Source: Corynebacterium marinum DSM 44953 (GTDB lineage: Bacteria > Actinomycetota > Actinomycetes > Mycobacteriales > Mycobacteriaceae). Taken from it: a DNA stretch of 64,000 nt. This document shows, piece by piece, positions 25,780 to 37,198 of this stretch. A model generated the notes under the pieces. That model worked only from the letters and a program-made list of their open reading frames with translations. It ran no database searches and had not been told where the DNA came from. Position 1 is the first letter of the stretch. Every line of letters starts with the position of its first letter. Both the position numbers and the translations under genes were made by a program. The stretch is from NCBI RefSeq assembly GCF_000835165.1, contig NZ_CP007790.1, positions 682,001 to 746,000 on the forward strand. Direction: 5' to 3'.

Positions 25780-27579
25780 ATGACCACTTCCGACCCTCAA
25801 GAGGGACTAACTGATTCAACAGCCACCCAGGAGCTGGCCTCGATGATGTCGGACGCCGACGTCATCGGCGAGCAGATCAACCAATTCGACCAAGCCGCCA
25901 CGGACCAGGCCGCCACGGACCGGGAGGCGCTCGGCGATGCGGCGGGGGAGGCCCCGACCTTCGATTGGGGCATCATCCTCGTCTCCGCCGCCGTCGTGCT
26001 GGCCACGGTCGGCTGGGGTATTCTCGCCCCCGATAATTTCGCTAACTTCGCTTCCTCCGCCCTCTCCTTCGTGGTGGACAACCTCGGCTGGGCCTTCGTC
26101 ATCTTCGGCACCATCTTCGTCGGATACATGATCGTCATCGCGGTGACCAAGTTCGGAACCATCCGGCTCGGCGGCGACGACGAGGCGCCGGAGTTTCGCA
26201 CGGTCTCCTGGATCGCGATGATGTTCGCCGCCGGCATGGGCATCGGCCTGATGTTCTACGGCGCGACGGAGCCGCTCACCTTCTACCGCGAGGGCGTGCC
26301 CGCCCATCAGCCGCAGGAGGTCGGCACCGCCATGGCGGCGACACTGTTCCACTGGACGCTGCACCCCTGGGCGATCTACGGAATCGTCGGCCTGGCCATC
26401 GCCTACTCCACGTTCCGTCTGGGACGCCGCCAGCTGGTCTCCTCGGCCTTCATCCCGCTCATCGGGGAGAAGGGTGCGCGGGGCGGCTTCGGCCGGCTCA
26501 TCGACGTCCTGGCCATCATCGCCACCATCTTCGGCACCGCCACCTCTCTGGGTGTCGGCGCGCTGCAGATCCGGGCCGGGCTCTCCGCCTCCGGGCTGAT
26601 TGATTCGCCTGGCACGTGGACCATCGTGGGCATCGTCGGCGTGCTCACGCTGGCCTTCCTGATCTCCGCGGTCTCCGGTGTGGGCAAGGGCATCCAGTAC
26701 CTGTCCAACGCGAACATGATCCTGGCCGCGCTCCTGGCCATCTTCGTGTTCGTCCTCGGCCCGACGATCTCGGTGCTCAACCTCATGCCCACCTCGCTCT
26801 CCTCCTACTTCGCCCAGTTCTTCGAGATGGCGGGTCGTACCGCCGTGTCAGCCGACGGCACCGCCGGCGAGTGGCTGGGCGGCTGGACCATCTTCTACTG
26901 GGCGTGGTGGATCTCCTGGTCGCCCTTCGTGGGCATGTTCCTGGCGCGCATCTCCCGGGGCCGCACGATCCGCGAATTCACCATCGGCGTCCTGGTCGTG
27001 CCGTCGCTGGTGTCGGTGGTGTGGTTCTCCATCTTCGGCGGCACCGCCATCACCTTCGAGCAGAACGGCACCTCCATCTGGGGCGACGGCACGGCCGAGT
27101 CCCAGTTGTTCAACCTGCTCCACCAGCTGCCGGGCGGCACCATCATGGGCGTGGTGGCGATGATCCTGCTGGGTTCGTTCTTCATTACCTCGGCTGATTC
27201 CGCGTCGACCGTGATGGCCACGCTGTCCCAGCACGGCCGCACCAACCCCACCCCGTGGGTCTCCGCGCTGTGGGGCCTGATGACCGCGGCCGTCGGCATG
27301 GTCATGCTCACCGCGAGCGAGGACTCCCTGGCGAACCTGCAGTCCATCACCATCGTCGCCGCCAGCCCCTTCCTGTTGATCATCATCGGACTGATGTTTG
27401 CGCTGGTGAAGGACCTCAGAAACGACGTCCAGTACCTCGACCACCGCTCTCAGCTGGACTTCGCGGCCCGTCTGGCGCGCGAACGGCGCATCCACGCCGA
27501 GCATGTCCGGGCGGAGGAACTGAAGGCGCGGCGGCAGAAGCGATTGGCCAAGCGCAACAAGCAGACGCCCATGAAATAG
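25780..27579 (+). CDS. betP: Glycine betaine transporter BetP (BCCT family)
   Basis: 599 residues; closely similar to C. glutamicum BetP as I remember it. Sodium-coupled, osmotically activated betaine uptake. The acidic N-terminal extension (~60 residues) has a duplicated DQAATD unit. Twelve helices follow: the flexible Gly stretch [17 protein letters not shown] (TM3), [11 protein letters not shown], and the aromatic betaine box [17 protein letters not shown] (TM8). The C-terminal ~50 residues are basic and helical ([17 protein letters not shown]), the potassium/membrane-sensing domain. GGGAG lies 9 bp before the ATG. Confidence 0.97.
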   Translation: MTTSDPQEGLTDSTATQELASMMSDADVIGEQINQFDQAATDQAATDREALGDAAGEAPTFDWGIILVSAAVVLATVGWGILAPDNFANFASSALSFVVDNLGWAFVIFGTIFVGYMIVIAVTKFGTIRLGGDDEAPEFRTVSWIAMMFAAGMGIGLMFYGATEPLTFYREGVPAHQPQEVGTAMAATLFHWTLHPWAIYGIVGLAIAYSTFRLGRRQLVSSAFIPLIGEKGARGGFGRLIDVLAIIATIFGTATSLGVGALQIRAGLSASGLIDSPGTWTIVGIVGVLTLAFLISAVSGVGKGIQYLSNANMILAALLAIFVFVLGPTISVLNLMPTSLSSYFAQFFEMAGRTAVSADGTAGEWLGGWTIFYWAWWISWSPFVGMFLARISRGRTIREFTIGVLVVPSLVSVVWFSIFGGTAITFEQNGTSIWGDGTAESQLFNLLHQLPGGTIMGVVAMILLGSFFITSADSASTVMATLSQHGRTNPTPWVSALWGLMTAAVGMVMLTASEDSLANLQSITIVAASPFLLIIIGLMFALVKDLRNDVQYLDHRSQLDFAARLARERRIHAEHVRAEELKARRQKRLAKRNKQTPMK

Positions 27580-27589
27580 GGTGTATCCC

Positions 27590-29419
27590 ATGACCCAGTC
27601 TGTGCTTGTCTCCGTCGCCTGGCCGTATGCGAACGGCCCCCGCCACATCGGACACGTCGCCGGTTTCGGCGTCCCCTCCGACGTCTTCGCCCGCTACCAG
27701 CGGATGATCGGCAGCGAGGTCCTCATGATCTCGGGCACGGATGAACACGGCACACCGCTGCTGGTGCAGGCGGACAAGGAGGGCGTGACGGTCAAGGAGC
27801 TCGCCGACCGCTACAACCGCCAGATCGTGGAGGACCTCGCCGGGCTCGGCCTGTCCTACGACCTGTTCACCCGCACCACCACCCGCAACCATTACGCGGT
27901 GGTGCAGGAGCTGTTCACCGGCCTGTACGAGAACGGCTACATGATCAGGGAGACCACGATGGGCGCGGTCTCCCCGTCGACCGGCCGCACCCTGCCGGAC
28001 CGCTACATCGAGGGCACCTGCCCGATCTGCGGCGCCGACGGCGCGCGCGGCGACCAGTGCGACAACTGCGGCAACCAGCTCGACCCGGCCGACCTGATCA
28101 ACCCGGTCTCCAAGGTCAACGGGGAAACCCCGAAGTTCGTCGAGACGGAGCATTTCCTCCTCGACCTGCCCTCCCTGGCCGGCGCGCTGGGGGAGTGGCT
28201 GCGCGGCCGCGAGGACTGGCGCCCCAACGTGCTGAAGTTCTCCCTCAACCTGCTCGAGGACCTGCGCCCGCGCGCCATGACCCGCGACATCGACTGGGGC
28301 GTCCCGATCCCGGTCGACGGCTGGGCAGACAACAACGCCAAGAAGCTCTACGTGTGGTTCGACGCCGTGATCGGCTACCTCTCCGCCTCCATCGAGTGGG
28401 CGTGGCGCTCCGGAAACCCGGACGCGTGGAAGCAGTGGTGGCAGGACCCCGAGGCCGCCGGCTTCTACTTCATGGGCAAGGACAACATCACCTTCCATTC
28501 CCAGATCTGGCCTGCCGAGCTCATCGGGTACGCCGGCAAGGGATCGAAGGGGGGCGAGCTCCACAAGTACGGCGAGATCAACCTGCCGACAGAGGTCGTG
28601 TCCTCGGAGTTCCTCACCATGTCGGGCTCGAAGTTCTCCTCGTCCAAAGGCGTGGTCATCTACGTCAAGGATTTTCTCGCCGAGTTCGGCCCGGATCCGC
28701 TGCGCTACTTCATCGCCGTCGCCGGCCCGGAGAACACCGACACCGACTTCACCTGGGACGAGTTCGTCCGCCGGGTGAACAACGAGCTCGCCAACGGCTG
28801 GGGGAACCTGGTCAACCGCACGGTGTCCATGGCGCACAAGAATTTCGGCGCGGTCCCCGCCCCGGCCGAACTCACCGACTCCGATCTGCGGATCCTCGAT
28901 CTGGCGGCCACCACCTTCGACATCGTCGGGGACAACCTGGCGCAGTCGAAGTTCAAGAACGGCATCACCGCCGCCATGCACGTGGTCGGCGAGGCCAACG
29001 CCTACATCGCCGAGCAGGAGCCGTGGAAGCTGGCTAAGGACGAGTCCCAGCGCGAGCGTCTGGCCACCGTCCTGTGGACCGCGCTGCAGGTCGTCTCCGA
29101 CTGCAACGTGCTGCTCACCCCGTACCTGCCCCATATCGCCCAGCGGGTGCACGAGACTCTCGGCCGCGACGGTGTCTGGGCCGCGAAGCCCGAGATCCAC
29201 GAAGTCGCCGACGACATGCCGGTCGAACTCGTCGGCGTCGGCCTGCCCGAGGAGGGCCAGACCTACCCGGTGATCACCGGCAACTACTCCGCCCAGCAGG
29301 CGGTGTGGAAGCGTATCGACGTCGTGCCCGGCACCCCGCTGGCCAAGCCCGCCCCGCTGATCCAGAAGCTGGACCCGGAGCTGGCGGAGACCGGCCCGGA
29401 GTGGGCGCCCGTCCAGTAA
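27590..29419 (+). CDS. metG: Methionyl-tRNA synthetase
   Basis: 609 residues. Class I synthetase: HIGH at 19-22 (PRHIGH), the KMSKS equivalent KFSSSKG, and the zinc knuckle [18 protein letters not shown] in the connective domain. Also [12 protein letters not shown] and [13 protein letters not shown], typical of MetRS. The C-terminal anticodon-binding domain runs from ~395. ATG 27590 is 10 bp after the betP stop and preceded by AGGG. No C-terminal tRNA-binding extension. Confidence 0.97.
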   Translation: MTQSVLVSVAWPYANGPRHIGHVAGFGVPSDVFARYQRMIGSEVLMISGTDEHGTPLLVQADKEGVTVKELADRYNRQIVEDLAGLGLSYDLFTRTTTRNHYAVVQELFTGLYENGYMIRETTMGAVSPSTGRTLPDRYIEGTCPICGADGARGDQCDNCGNQLDPADLINPVSKVNGETPKFVETEHFLLDLPSLAGALGEWLRGREDWRPNVLKFSLNLLEDLRPRAMTRDIDWGVPIPVDGWADNNAKKLYVWFDAVIGYLSASIEWAWRSGNPDAWKQWWQDPEAAGFYFMGKDNITFHSQIWPAELIGYAGKGSKGGELHKYGEINLPTEVVSSEFLTMSGSKFSSSKGVVIYVKDFLAEFGPDPLRYFIAVAGPENTDTDFTWDEFVRRVNNELANGWGNLVNRTVSMAHKNFGAVPAPAELTDSDLRILDLAATTFDIVGDNLAQSKFKNGITAAMHVVGEANAYIAEQEPWKLAKDESQRERLATVLWTALQVVSDCNVLLTPYLPHIAQRVHETLGRDGVWAAKPEIHEVADDMPVELVGVGLPEEGQTYPVITGNYSAQQAVWKRIDVVPGTPLAKPAPLIQKLDPELAETGPEWAPVQ

Positions 29420-29467
29420 TTGGTGTTACGTACTACGCTGGGATCCCTGCTGAAGGAGGAAACCCCA

Positions 29468-30688
29468 GTGAGTACGCGAACCGTCCTGCCGGCGCTGCTG
29501 TTGTTTACGGCGGTGTTCATCGCCGCCTTCAACCTGCGTGCCGGTATCTCATCGCTCGGCGCGGTCCTGGCGGACACCCTCGACGCCTTCCAGGTCGGCG
29601 GCTCCCTCGCGGGCGTCATCACCGCCATCCCCGGCCTCTTCTTCGCGATCTTCGGCCTGCTGGCAGTGCCGTTGGCCATCCGCCTGGGATTGACCCGCAC
29701 GCTGTTCCTGGGTGCGGCCCTCGCTGTCATCGGCCTGGCGGCACGGCCCTGGGTGGGAGGCATCTGGGTGTTCATCGTGTTCACTGCGCTGGTCACCACA
29801 GGTATCGCCGTGGCGAACGTTCTCCTGCCCGCGTGGATCAAGAACCACGGCGGCCGGCACATCGTGGCGCTCATGACTGTCTACGGTTCAGTCCTCGGTT
29901 TCTCCGGCGCCGTCGGCCCGCTCACCGCCGTGATTTCCGACGCCCCGGACGCCTGGCGGTGGGCCCTGTTCCTGTGGACCATTCCCGCCGCCCTCCAGGT
30001 GCTCGTCTGGTTCGGGTTGGTGCTGCGGGTCGGCCGGGACGTGCCGTCCTCCACGCCGCCGCGCACGGCCGGCCATACCGGCGGGCCCGTCAGATCGGTC
30101 TCCCTCTGGCGTTCGCCGACCGCGGTGTTCCTCATGCTGTTCTTCGGGTTGCAGTCCATGCACGCCTACATCCAGATGGGCTGGCTGCCCAAGATCTACG
30201 TCGACCACGGGGTATCGGCCGCCACAGCGAGCCTGGCGCTCGCGCTGACCGGAAGTTTCAACATCATCGGCGGGTTGATCATGCCGGCGATCATCCACCG
30301 CCTGCGCAGTATCGTGTGGTTGCCCGTGCTGTTCTCCGCCCTCATGGGCGCCGGCTACCTCGGTCTGTGGTTGGCACCCGCCACCACGCCGATGCTGTGG
30401 GCGGCCCTGCTCGGCGTGGGCGGCTTCTGTTTCCCCACCGCCATCGCGCTGATCCCCGCGCGCAGCCGCGTGCCGCTGGTCACCGCACGGCTCTCCGGTT
30501 TCGTCCAGCCGATCGGCTACGTCATCGCGGCGGCCGGCCCGTTGCTCGTCGGCGTCGTCCGCGAGGCCACCGGGGGATGGTCGGTCATCCTGCCCGTCCT
30601 GATGGCGTTGTGCGCGCTGATGGCGGCGGTGGGTTTCCGGGCCGCGCGCAACGTCTCCATCGACGACGAACTTGCAGCTCACGCCTAA
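29468..30688 (+). CDS. MFS transporter, CynX/NimT-type
   Basis: 406 residues, GTG start with a strong AAGGAGG 5-7 bp upstream. Twelve hydrophobic helices; the first, AVFIAAFNLRAGISSLGAVL, has the NLR motif typical of the cyanate/nitroimidazole (CynX/NimT) branch of the major facilitator superfamily. Likely exports or imports a small organic compound; the substrate cannot be read from sequence. 48 bp after metG. Confidence 0.85.
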   Translation: MSTRTVLPALLLFTAVFIAAFNLRAGISSLGAVLADTLDAFQVGGSLAGVITAIPGLFFAIFGLLAVPLAIRLGLTRTLFLGAALAVIGLAARPWVGGIWVFIVFTALVTTGIAVANVLLPAWIKNHGGRHIVALMTVYGSVLGFSGAVGPLTAVISDAPDAWRWALFLWTIPAALQVLVWFGLVLRVGRDVPSSTPPRTAGHTGGPVRSVSLWRSPTAVFLMLFFGLQSMHAYIQMGWLPKIYVDHGVSAATASLALALTGSFNIIGGLIMPAIIHRLRSIVWLPVLFSALMGAGYLGLWLAPATTPMLWAALLGVGGFCFPTAIALIPARSRVPLVTARLSGFVQPIGYVIAAAGPLLVGVVREATGGWSVILPVLMALCALMAAVGFRAARNVSIDDELAAHA

Positions 30689-30704
30689 TGTCGGGGGCCT
30701 GGGA

Positions 30705-30710
30705 TACCGT
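30705..30710 (+). promoter_or_regulatory. -10 box of the recQ gene, leaderless start
   Basis: TACCGT ends 7 bp before ATG 30718; it decides between that start and the in-frame ATG 30688. Confidence 0.5.
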
Positions 30711-30717
30711 GGTGTCC

Positions 30718-32784
30718 ATGCAGGCAACCAGGTCAATGGCCAACGAACTTCTCACCGGTATCGCAGGACCGGGCGCGCAGTTGCGCGACGACCAGTGGAC
30801 AGCGATCGACGCTCTCGTCAACCACCGGCGCCGGATGCTCGTCGTCCAGCGGACGGGGTGGGGCAAATCCGCGGTCTACTTCATCGCGGCGAAGCTCCGC
30901 CGGGAGGCCGGTGCGGGGGCCTCGCTGATCATCTCGCCGCTGCTTGCGCTCATGCGCAACCAGGTGGCGGCGGCGGAACGGGCGGGGATCCGCGCGGCCA
31001 CGCTCAACAGCGCGAACATGACGGAGTGGGAGGAGATCCAGGCGAAGGTCGCGGCCGGGGAGGTGGACGTCCTGTTGATCTCCCCGGAACGGCTGAACAA
31101 CCCCGGTTTCCGGGACGAGGTCCTCCCGGCGCTCGCGGCGACCGTCGGCATGGTGGTCGTGGATGAGGCGCACTGCATTTCCGACTGGGGCCACGATTTC
31201 CGCCCCGACTACCGCCGTATCCGCGACCTGCTTGCCGGTCTGCGCGAAGGTGTACCCGTGCTGGCGACCACAGCCACGGCCAACGACCGCGTCGTCGCGG
31301 ACGTGCAGGCGCAACTGGGAGAAGACACGGGGGTGTTGCGCGGCGGCCTGGACCGGGAGTCGCTGCATCTGGCGGTGGTGCGTCTGGCGGACACCACCAC
31401 CCGGCCCGCCTGGCTGGCCACCCACCTGGCGGAGCTCGAGGGCTCTGGCATCATCTACTGCCTCACCGTCGCCGCCGCGGAGGACCTCGCGGAGGCGCTC
31501 GAGGCCGCCGGGTGGAACGTCGCCGCCTACACCGGGCGCACCGAGGCGGGGGAGCGGGAGCGTCTCGAACATGCGCTGCTCGACAACGAGCTCAAGGCGC
31601 TGGTGGCGACCTCGGCGTTGGGCATGGGCTTCGACAAGCCGGATCTCGGCTTCGTCGTGCACGTCGGCGCGCCGGGATCCCCGGTGTCCTACTACCAGCA
31701 GATCGGCCGTGCGGGCCGCGGCACGGAACGCGCCGACGTCATCCTCCTGCCCGGCGCGGAGGACACCGAGATCTGGGAGTATTTCGCCTCGGTCTCCTTC
31801 CCTGACGAGGACACGGTCCGCCACCTGCTCAGCGTCCTCACCGATGAGGCGCAGTCGACGATGAAGCTGGAGGCGCAGGTCAACCTCTCGCGTTCCCGGC
31901 TCGACCAGGTCCTCAAGGTGCTCGACGTCGACGGTGCCGTGCGGCGCGTCAAGGGCGGCTGGCTGGGGACCGGGCGGGACTGGCATTACGACGCCGCACG
32001 CTACGCCGCCCTCGCCCAGGCGCGAACCGCCGAGCAGGAGGCCATGCTCGCCTACGAGGCAGCGGACTCCTGCCGCATGCTCTTCCTGCGTGGGCAGCTC
32101 GACGATTCCACCGCCACGGGGCCGTGCGGCCGCTGCGACAACTGCACGGGGAGCAGGTGGGACACGGGTATCGACGCCTCGGTTGCCCAGCGCGTCTCCG
32201 AGCGTCTCACCGCCCCCGGGGTCAGAGTCGCCCAGCGGCGGCAGTGGCCCACCGGCATCAGCGTGCGCGGGCGCATCCACGGGGTCGAGCCCGGCCGCGC
32301 GCTGGGCAGGCTCAACGACATCGCCCGGGGCCCGGCGCTGACGGCGCTGCTGGCAGAGAAGTCCTGGCGGCCGACCTCACCCTGGCAGCAGGACACCTGG
32401 TTGCCGCGGATTGTCGCGGTGCTCTCCGACTGGGACTGGGATGCGAGGCCCACCACGGTCGTCGCCCTCGGCTCGCACGATCCTGCGGCCACGGAGTTCG
32501 TCGCGGCCCTGGCGGAGGCCGTCGCGGGAGTCGGCAGGATGGTCTACGCCGGTGTGCTGCCGGTCCGCCCCGGGGCGGATGAGGTCACGGCGCAGAACTC
32601 CGCTTACCGGGTGACGGCGCTGCTCAACCACTGGGATGTCAGCGGCGTAGGCCCCGCCGACGGTCCGGTGCTGCTTGTCACCGATCTCATCGACACCGGC
32701 TGGTCGGTCACCGTGGCCGGGGCCGCGCTGGCGGAGCGCACGGGCCAGCCGGTGCTGCCCCTGGCAGTGGCCAGCCGGGGTTAG
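30718..32784 (+). CDS. recQ: RecQ-family DNA helicase fused to a phosphoribosyltransferase-like domain
   Basis: 688 residues. Helicase core: Walker A RTGWGKSAVYF, DEAH in VVVDEAHCISDWGHDFRPDYRR, ATTATAN, LVATSALGMGFDKPDLGFVVH, and QIGRAGRGTERAD. A RecQ zinc site follows: SCR ... CGRCDNC. There is no HRDC domain. Instead the C-terminal ~150 residues resemble a PRTase, with VVALGSHDPAATEF and VLLVTDLIDTGWSVTVAG, close to the PRPP loop (DD-x-x-x-TG). This fusion occurs in actinobacteria; the role of the extra domain is unknown. Convergent with the cyclase gene, overlap 4 bp. Confidence 0.88.
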   Translation: MQATRSMANELLTGIAGPGAQLRDDQWTAIDALVNHRRRMLVVQRTGWGKSAVYFIAAKLRREAGAGASLIISPLLALMRNQVAAAERAGIRAATLNSANMTEWEEIQAKVAAGEVDVLLISPERLNNPGFRDEVLPALAATVGMVVVDEAHCISDWGHDFRPDYRRIRDLLAGLREGVPVLATTATANDRVVADVQAQLGEDTGVLRGGLDRESLHLAVVRLADTTTRPAWLATHLAELEGSGIIYCLTVAAAEDLAEALEAAGWNVAAYTGRTEAGERERLEHALLDNELKALVATSALGMGFDKPDLGFVVHVGAPGSPVSYYQQIGRAGRGTERADVILLPGAEDTEIWEYFASVSFPDEDTVRHLLSVLTDEAQSTMKLEAQVNLSRSRLDQVLKVLDVDGAVRRVKGGWLGTGRDWHYDAARYAALAQARTAEQEAMLAYEAADSCRMLFLRGQLDDSTATGPCGRCDNCTGSRWDTGIDASVAQRVSERLTAPGVRVAQRRQWPTGISVRGRIHGVEPGRALGRLNDIARGPALTALLAEKSWRPTSPWQQDTWLPRIVAVLSDWDWDARPTTVVALGSHDPAATEFVAALAEAVAGVGRMVYAGVLPVRPGADEVTAQNSAYRVTALLNHWDVSGVGPADGPVLLVTDLIDTGWSVTVAGAALAERTGQPVLPLAVASRG

Positions 32785-33425
32785 GGCAGAAGCGCCAGGG
32801 CGCGGGCGGGGAAAGAGGAGCCGTCCGCCGGCACCGGCCAGGACACCCACATCGTCGCCCCCGTCGCCGGCACCTGGTCCAGGTTGGTGAGGAACTCCAC
32901 CTGCCAGTGGTCCCGGGAAAGCCAGAGGCGTTGCGCGGGGTAGTCGCCGAGGGCAGTCAGCGCGCCGGGGTCGGTGTTGAGGGTGTCGTGCCCGATCGCC
33001 CGCACTCCCCGGGCGTGGAGCAGCTCCACGGCGTCGAGGGCCCAACCCGGGGTGCCGGGGGAGTTGTGGTCCGTCCACCCGGTGTTCAGGGCGACGAAGC
33101 CTCCGGCGGGGACCTGCCCGTGCGCGCGCTCCCACGCGCGGATACCGGCGGCGGTGAGGGAGGGTGCGCCGGTGAGCGGGATGACGGCGAGGGGCATGAT
33201 CAGCTCGGCCGGTGGGATCTCGGCCAACGTTCGCCCACCAGGGACGGCGTGTCCGGGGGCGTCGACGTGTGTTCCCCAGGGGCCGGCGAGACGGTAGGAC
33301 AACACCTCGAAGGAGTCCGGGCCGGCTGCCGCGAGGCTGTGGATCTCCATGTCGGGGTCGGTGGGGAATTTCGGCTGGCCCGGGCACATCGGGCGGGTGA
33401 GGTCGACCAGGCGGGAGAAGTCCAT
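32781..33425 (-). CDS. Cyclase family protein (kynurenine formamidase-like hydrolase)
   Basis: 214 residues. The motif GTHVDAPGHAVPGG matches the metal-binding HxGTHxDxPxH signature of PF04199 cyclases, in which two His and one Asp hold a metal. The N-terminus VDLTRPMCPGQPKFP is also typical. The first His of the motif is replaced by Trp (PWGTH), which could change metal binding. Candidate reactions are hydrolysis of formylkynurenine-like or cyclic imides; no tryptophan catabolism genes are near. Divergent from tatD over 17 bp. Confidence 0.82.
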   Translation of the reverse strand: MDFSRLVDLTRPMCPGQPKFPTDPDMEIHSLAAAGPDSFEVLSYRLAGPWGTHVDAPGHAVPGGRTLAEIPPAELIMPLAVIPLTGAPSLTAAGIRAWERAHGQVPAGGFVALNTGWTDHNSPGTPGWALDAVELLHARGVRAIGHDTLNTDPGALTALGDYPAQRLWLSRDHWQVEFLTNLDQVPATGATMWVSWPVPADGSSFPARALALLP

Positions 33426-33442
33426 GCCCCTACAATGCAGGC
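33426..33442. promoter_or_regulatory. Shared divergent promoter between cyclase and tatD genes
   Basis: Plus strand TACAAT (33431-33436) ends 6 bp before ATG 33443. On the minus strand CATTGT (33432-33437) ends 6 bp before ATG 33425. The two -10 boxes overlap by five base pairs. Confidence 0.55.
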
Positions 33443-34285
33443 ATGTCGAAGAAGAAGCCCCGTCCCACGCCCGTGCCCGCCGACCCGATCCCGGGCCTCG
33501 TCGACGCTCACACGCACCTCGCGTCGGCCGGGGCAGGGACGCCGGACGAGGTGGACGCGATTGTGGCGCGGGCGGTGGCCGCGGGCGTCGATAAGCTCTG
33601 CACGGTGGGCGACGGGCTGGCCGAGGCGGAGCTGGCTCTGCAGGCGGCGCATCACCACGAACGGGTGTACGCGGCGTGCGCGATTCATCCGACCCGGGCG
33701 CACGAGCTGGACGGTGCCGCCCGCGCCCGTCTCGCCGAGATGGCCACCGACCCGCGGTGCGTGGCGGTGGGGGAGACCGGCCTGGACACCTACTGGATCA
33801 GGCACGAGCCGGAGCGGACCGCGCCGCTGGCGGTGCAGGAGGAGGCGCTGCGCTGGCACATCGGCCTGGCGGTCGCCGAGGGGAAGGCGCTGATGCTGCA
33901 CAACCGCGAGGCGGACGAGGAGCTCATGCGCGTGTTGGCGGACGCCCCGAGCCCGGTGGAGACGATCCTGCACTGCTTCTCCTCCCCGCTCGCGGTGGCG
34001 GAGGAGGCGCTGTCCCGCGGGTATGTCCTCAGCTTCGCGGGCAACGTCACCTTCAAACGTAACGGGGAGCTGCGGGAGGTCGCCCGGATCGCGCCGCGGG
34101 GGCAGGTTCTCATCGAGACCGACGCGCCGTACATGACGCCGGAGCCGTTCCGGGGGGCGCGCAACGAGCCGGCGTTGATCGGCCACACCGCACTGTGTGT
34201 GGCGCAGGCGCGGGGGATGGAACCGCTGGAGCTCGCCGAAGAGGTCTCCGAAACTTTCGACCGGGTATATCTCCGCGTTGGGTGA
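33443..34285 (+). CDS. tatD: TatD-family metal-dependent DNase/hydrolase
   Basis: 280 residues. TIM-barrel amidohydrolase: LVDAHTHLAS (metal-binding HxH), AVGETGLDTYW (Glu), MLHNREADEEL (His), TILHCFSS (His), and LIETDAPYMTPEPFRG (Asp), the complete TatD set of metal ligands. Probably a 3'-5' exonuclease acting in DNA repair. Leaderless start. In corynebacteria and many Gram-positives it lies just upstream of rpf2-ksgA-ispE, as here. Confidence 0.93.
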   Translation: MSKKKPRPTPVPADPIPGLVDAHTHLASAGAGTPDEVDAIVARAVAAGVDKLCTVGDGLAEAELALQAAHHHERVYAACAIHPTRAHELDGAARARLAEMATDPRCVAVGETGLDTYWIRHEPERTAPLAVQEEALRWHIGLAVAEGKALMLHNREADEELMRVLADAPSPVETILHCFSSPLAVAEEALSRGYVLSFAGNVTFKRNGELREVARIAPRGQVLIETDAPYMTPEPFRGARNEPALIGHTALCVAQARGMEPLELAEEVSETFDRVYLRVG

Positions 34286-34394
34286 CCATTCTCACATTGA
34301 CGCTTGAATGGCGCGTCGGGGCAGGTGGGGGCGGCCTGGGGTCGGGCGTCGCCCCGTCTCCGGGCGCTGGAGGTTCCCTGGACGACATTGAACT

Positions 34395-34410
34395 GTTACC
34401 GTACTGTGAC
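34395..34410 (+). promoter_or_regulatory. Candidate MtrA box upstream of rpf2
   Basis: GTTAC (34395-34399), six bases, GTGAC (34406-34410). The same pattern occurs at 220-235. It lies 55 bp before the first start codon of rpf2, between TTGAAC (34388-34393, possible -35) and the leader. rpf2 was reported as an MtrA target in C. glutamicum. Confidence 0.5.
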
Positions 34411-34413
34411 TAA

Positions 34414-35676
<1,263 letters not shown>

Positions 35677-35743
35677 AAGCAGAATCTGGTTACCCTCGGG
35701 TGCGTAAGGATATTCCGCCGAACGCATGCGAAAGGTAACCACC

Positions 35744-36289
35744 ATGTCTCACCTGAGCAACGTCAAGGTGGCGGTCATCGCCACCAACCAGTTTGAGGAT
35801 TCCGAGCTGACCGGGCCGGTGGAGGCCGTCCGGGAGCGCGGGGCGACCGTGAGTGTCCTGTCGACCGAGGCGGGCACCATCGAAGGCAAGAACGGCACGT
35901 CAATCACAGTTGACGGAACCACCGCCGACGCCGACCCCGCCGAGTTCGATGCACTCATTCTACCGGGCGGCACGGGCAACGCGGACAAGATCCGCATGGA
36001 CGCCGACGCCGTTTCCTTCGTCAAGAAGCACGTCGAGGCGGGCAAGCCGGTCGGCGTGATCTGCCACGGCGGCTGGATCCTCGCTGACGCGGACGTGCTC
36101 GACGGCCGCACCCTCACCTCCTACGCCTCGCTGAAAACCGATCTGCGCAACGCCGGAGCGACCTGGGTCGACGAGGAGGTCCACGTGGACAACGGACTGG
36201 TCTCTTCCCGCACCCCGGCCGACCTGCCAGCCTTCAACGCGAAAATCGTGGAGGAGTTCGCCGAGGGCAGCCACCGAGGCAGCCAGTAG
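35744..36289 (+). CDS. DJ-1/PfpI-family protein
   Basis: 181 residues. Flavodoxin-like class I amidotransferase fold: KVAVIATNQFEDSELTGP (with the conserved Glu), LILPGGTGNADKIRMD, and the nucleophile elbow GVICHGGW with Cys. Similar to YhbO/PfpI protein deglycases and chaperones that act on glyoxal-damaged proteins. ATG 35744 has AAAGG 8 bp upstream. An inverted repeat GGTTACC (35688-35694) / GGTAACC (35734-35740) brackets its leader. Confidence 0.9.
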   Translation: MSHLSNVKVAVIATNQFEDSELTGPVEAVRERGATVSVLSTEAGTIEGKNGTSITVDGTTADADPAEFDALILPGGTGNADKIRMDADAVSFVKKHVEAGKPVGVICHGGWILADADVLDGRTLTSYASLKTDLRNAGATWVDEEVHVDNGLVSSRTPADLPAFNAKIVEEFAEGSHRGSQ

Positions 36290-36310
36290 GGCATTGCCGA
36301 CCGGTTGGTC

Positions 36311-36316
36311 TAGATT
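36311..36316 (+). promoter_or_regulatory. -10 box of ksgA, leaderless start
   Basis: TAGATT ends 6 bp before ATG 36323. Confidence 0.55.
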
Positions 36317-36322
36317 GGTTGC

Positions 36323-37198
36323 ATGACCTCCAGTGTTCAGCCCGCCGAGCTGCTCGGCCCCGTGGAGATCCGCGCCCTGGCGGAGAAACTCGACGTCACC
36401 CCGACGAAGAAGCTCGGCCAGAATTTCCTGCACGACCCCAACACCGTGCGCCGGATCATCGCGGCGGCCGAGCTCGACCCCTCCGACCACGTCGTGGAGG
36501 TGGGGCCGGGACTCGGTTCGCTGACGCTCGGGTTGCTGGACACGGTGGAGAAAGTCACCGCAGTGGAGATCGACCGTCGTCTGGCTGCCGAGCTGCCCGC
36601 AACCGTCGCCTGGCGCGCACCGGACTACGCCGACCGGTTGACTGTCCTGCAGAAGGACGCCCTGCGGGTCACCCCGGAGGATATTGAGGAACCCACCGCG
36701 CTGGTGGCGAACCTGCCGTACAACGTATCCGTTCCCGTGCTGCTCAACCTGCTGGCGACGTTCCCGAGTATCCGCCGCGTCCTCGTCATGGTGCAGGCAG
36801 AGGTGGCGGACCGGCTGGCCGCGGAATCCGGCTCGAAGATCTACGGGGTCCCCAGTGTCAAGGCCGCCTTCTACGGCGATGTCCGCCGCGCGGGCGCCAT
36901 CGGCCGCCACGTGTTCTGGCCGGCGCCCAACATTGAATCTGGCCTGGTCCGCATCGACTGCTTCGAGCCCGGTACCGAACCGTGGCCCATCACCGATGAG
37001 ACGCGCGCCGCTGTCTGGCCCGTCATCGACGCCGCCTTCGCCCAGCGCCGAAAGACCCTCCGCGCCGCGCTGTCCGGGCACTACGGTTCCGCACCAGCCG
37101 CCGAGGAAGCGCTGCGGGGCGCGGGAATCGACCCGCAGTTGCGCGGCGAGAAGCTCACCGTCCACGACTTCGTGCGGCTGGCGGGGATTGCCTCATGA
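36323..37198 (+). CDS. ksgA: 16S rRNA (adenine-1518/1519-N6)-dimethyltransferase
   Basis: 291 residues. RsmA/Ksg[19 protein letters not shown], the SAM-binding [23 protein letters not shown], and the catalytic [11 protein letters not shown]. The C-terminal [11 protein letters not shown] is also typical. Dimethylates two adenines near the 3' end of 16S rRNA during 30S maturation. Its TGA overlaps the ispE ATG by 4 bp (ATGA). Confidence 0.97.
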   Translation: MTSSVQPAELLGPVEIRALAEKLDVTPTKKLGQNFLHDPNTVRRIIAAAELDPSDHVVEVGPGLGSLTLGLLDTVEKVTAVEIDRRLAAELPATVAWRAPDYADRLTVLQKDALRVTPEDIEEPTALVANLPYNVSVPVLLNLLATFPSIRRVLVMVQAEVADRLAAESGSKIYGVPSVKAAFYGDVRRAGAIGRHVFWPAPNIESGLVRIDCFEPGTEPWPITDETRAAVWPVIDAAFAQRRKTLRAALSGHYGSAPAAEEALRGAGIDPQLRGEKLTVHDFVRLAGIAS

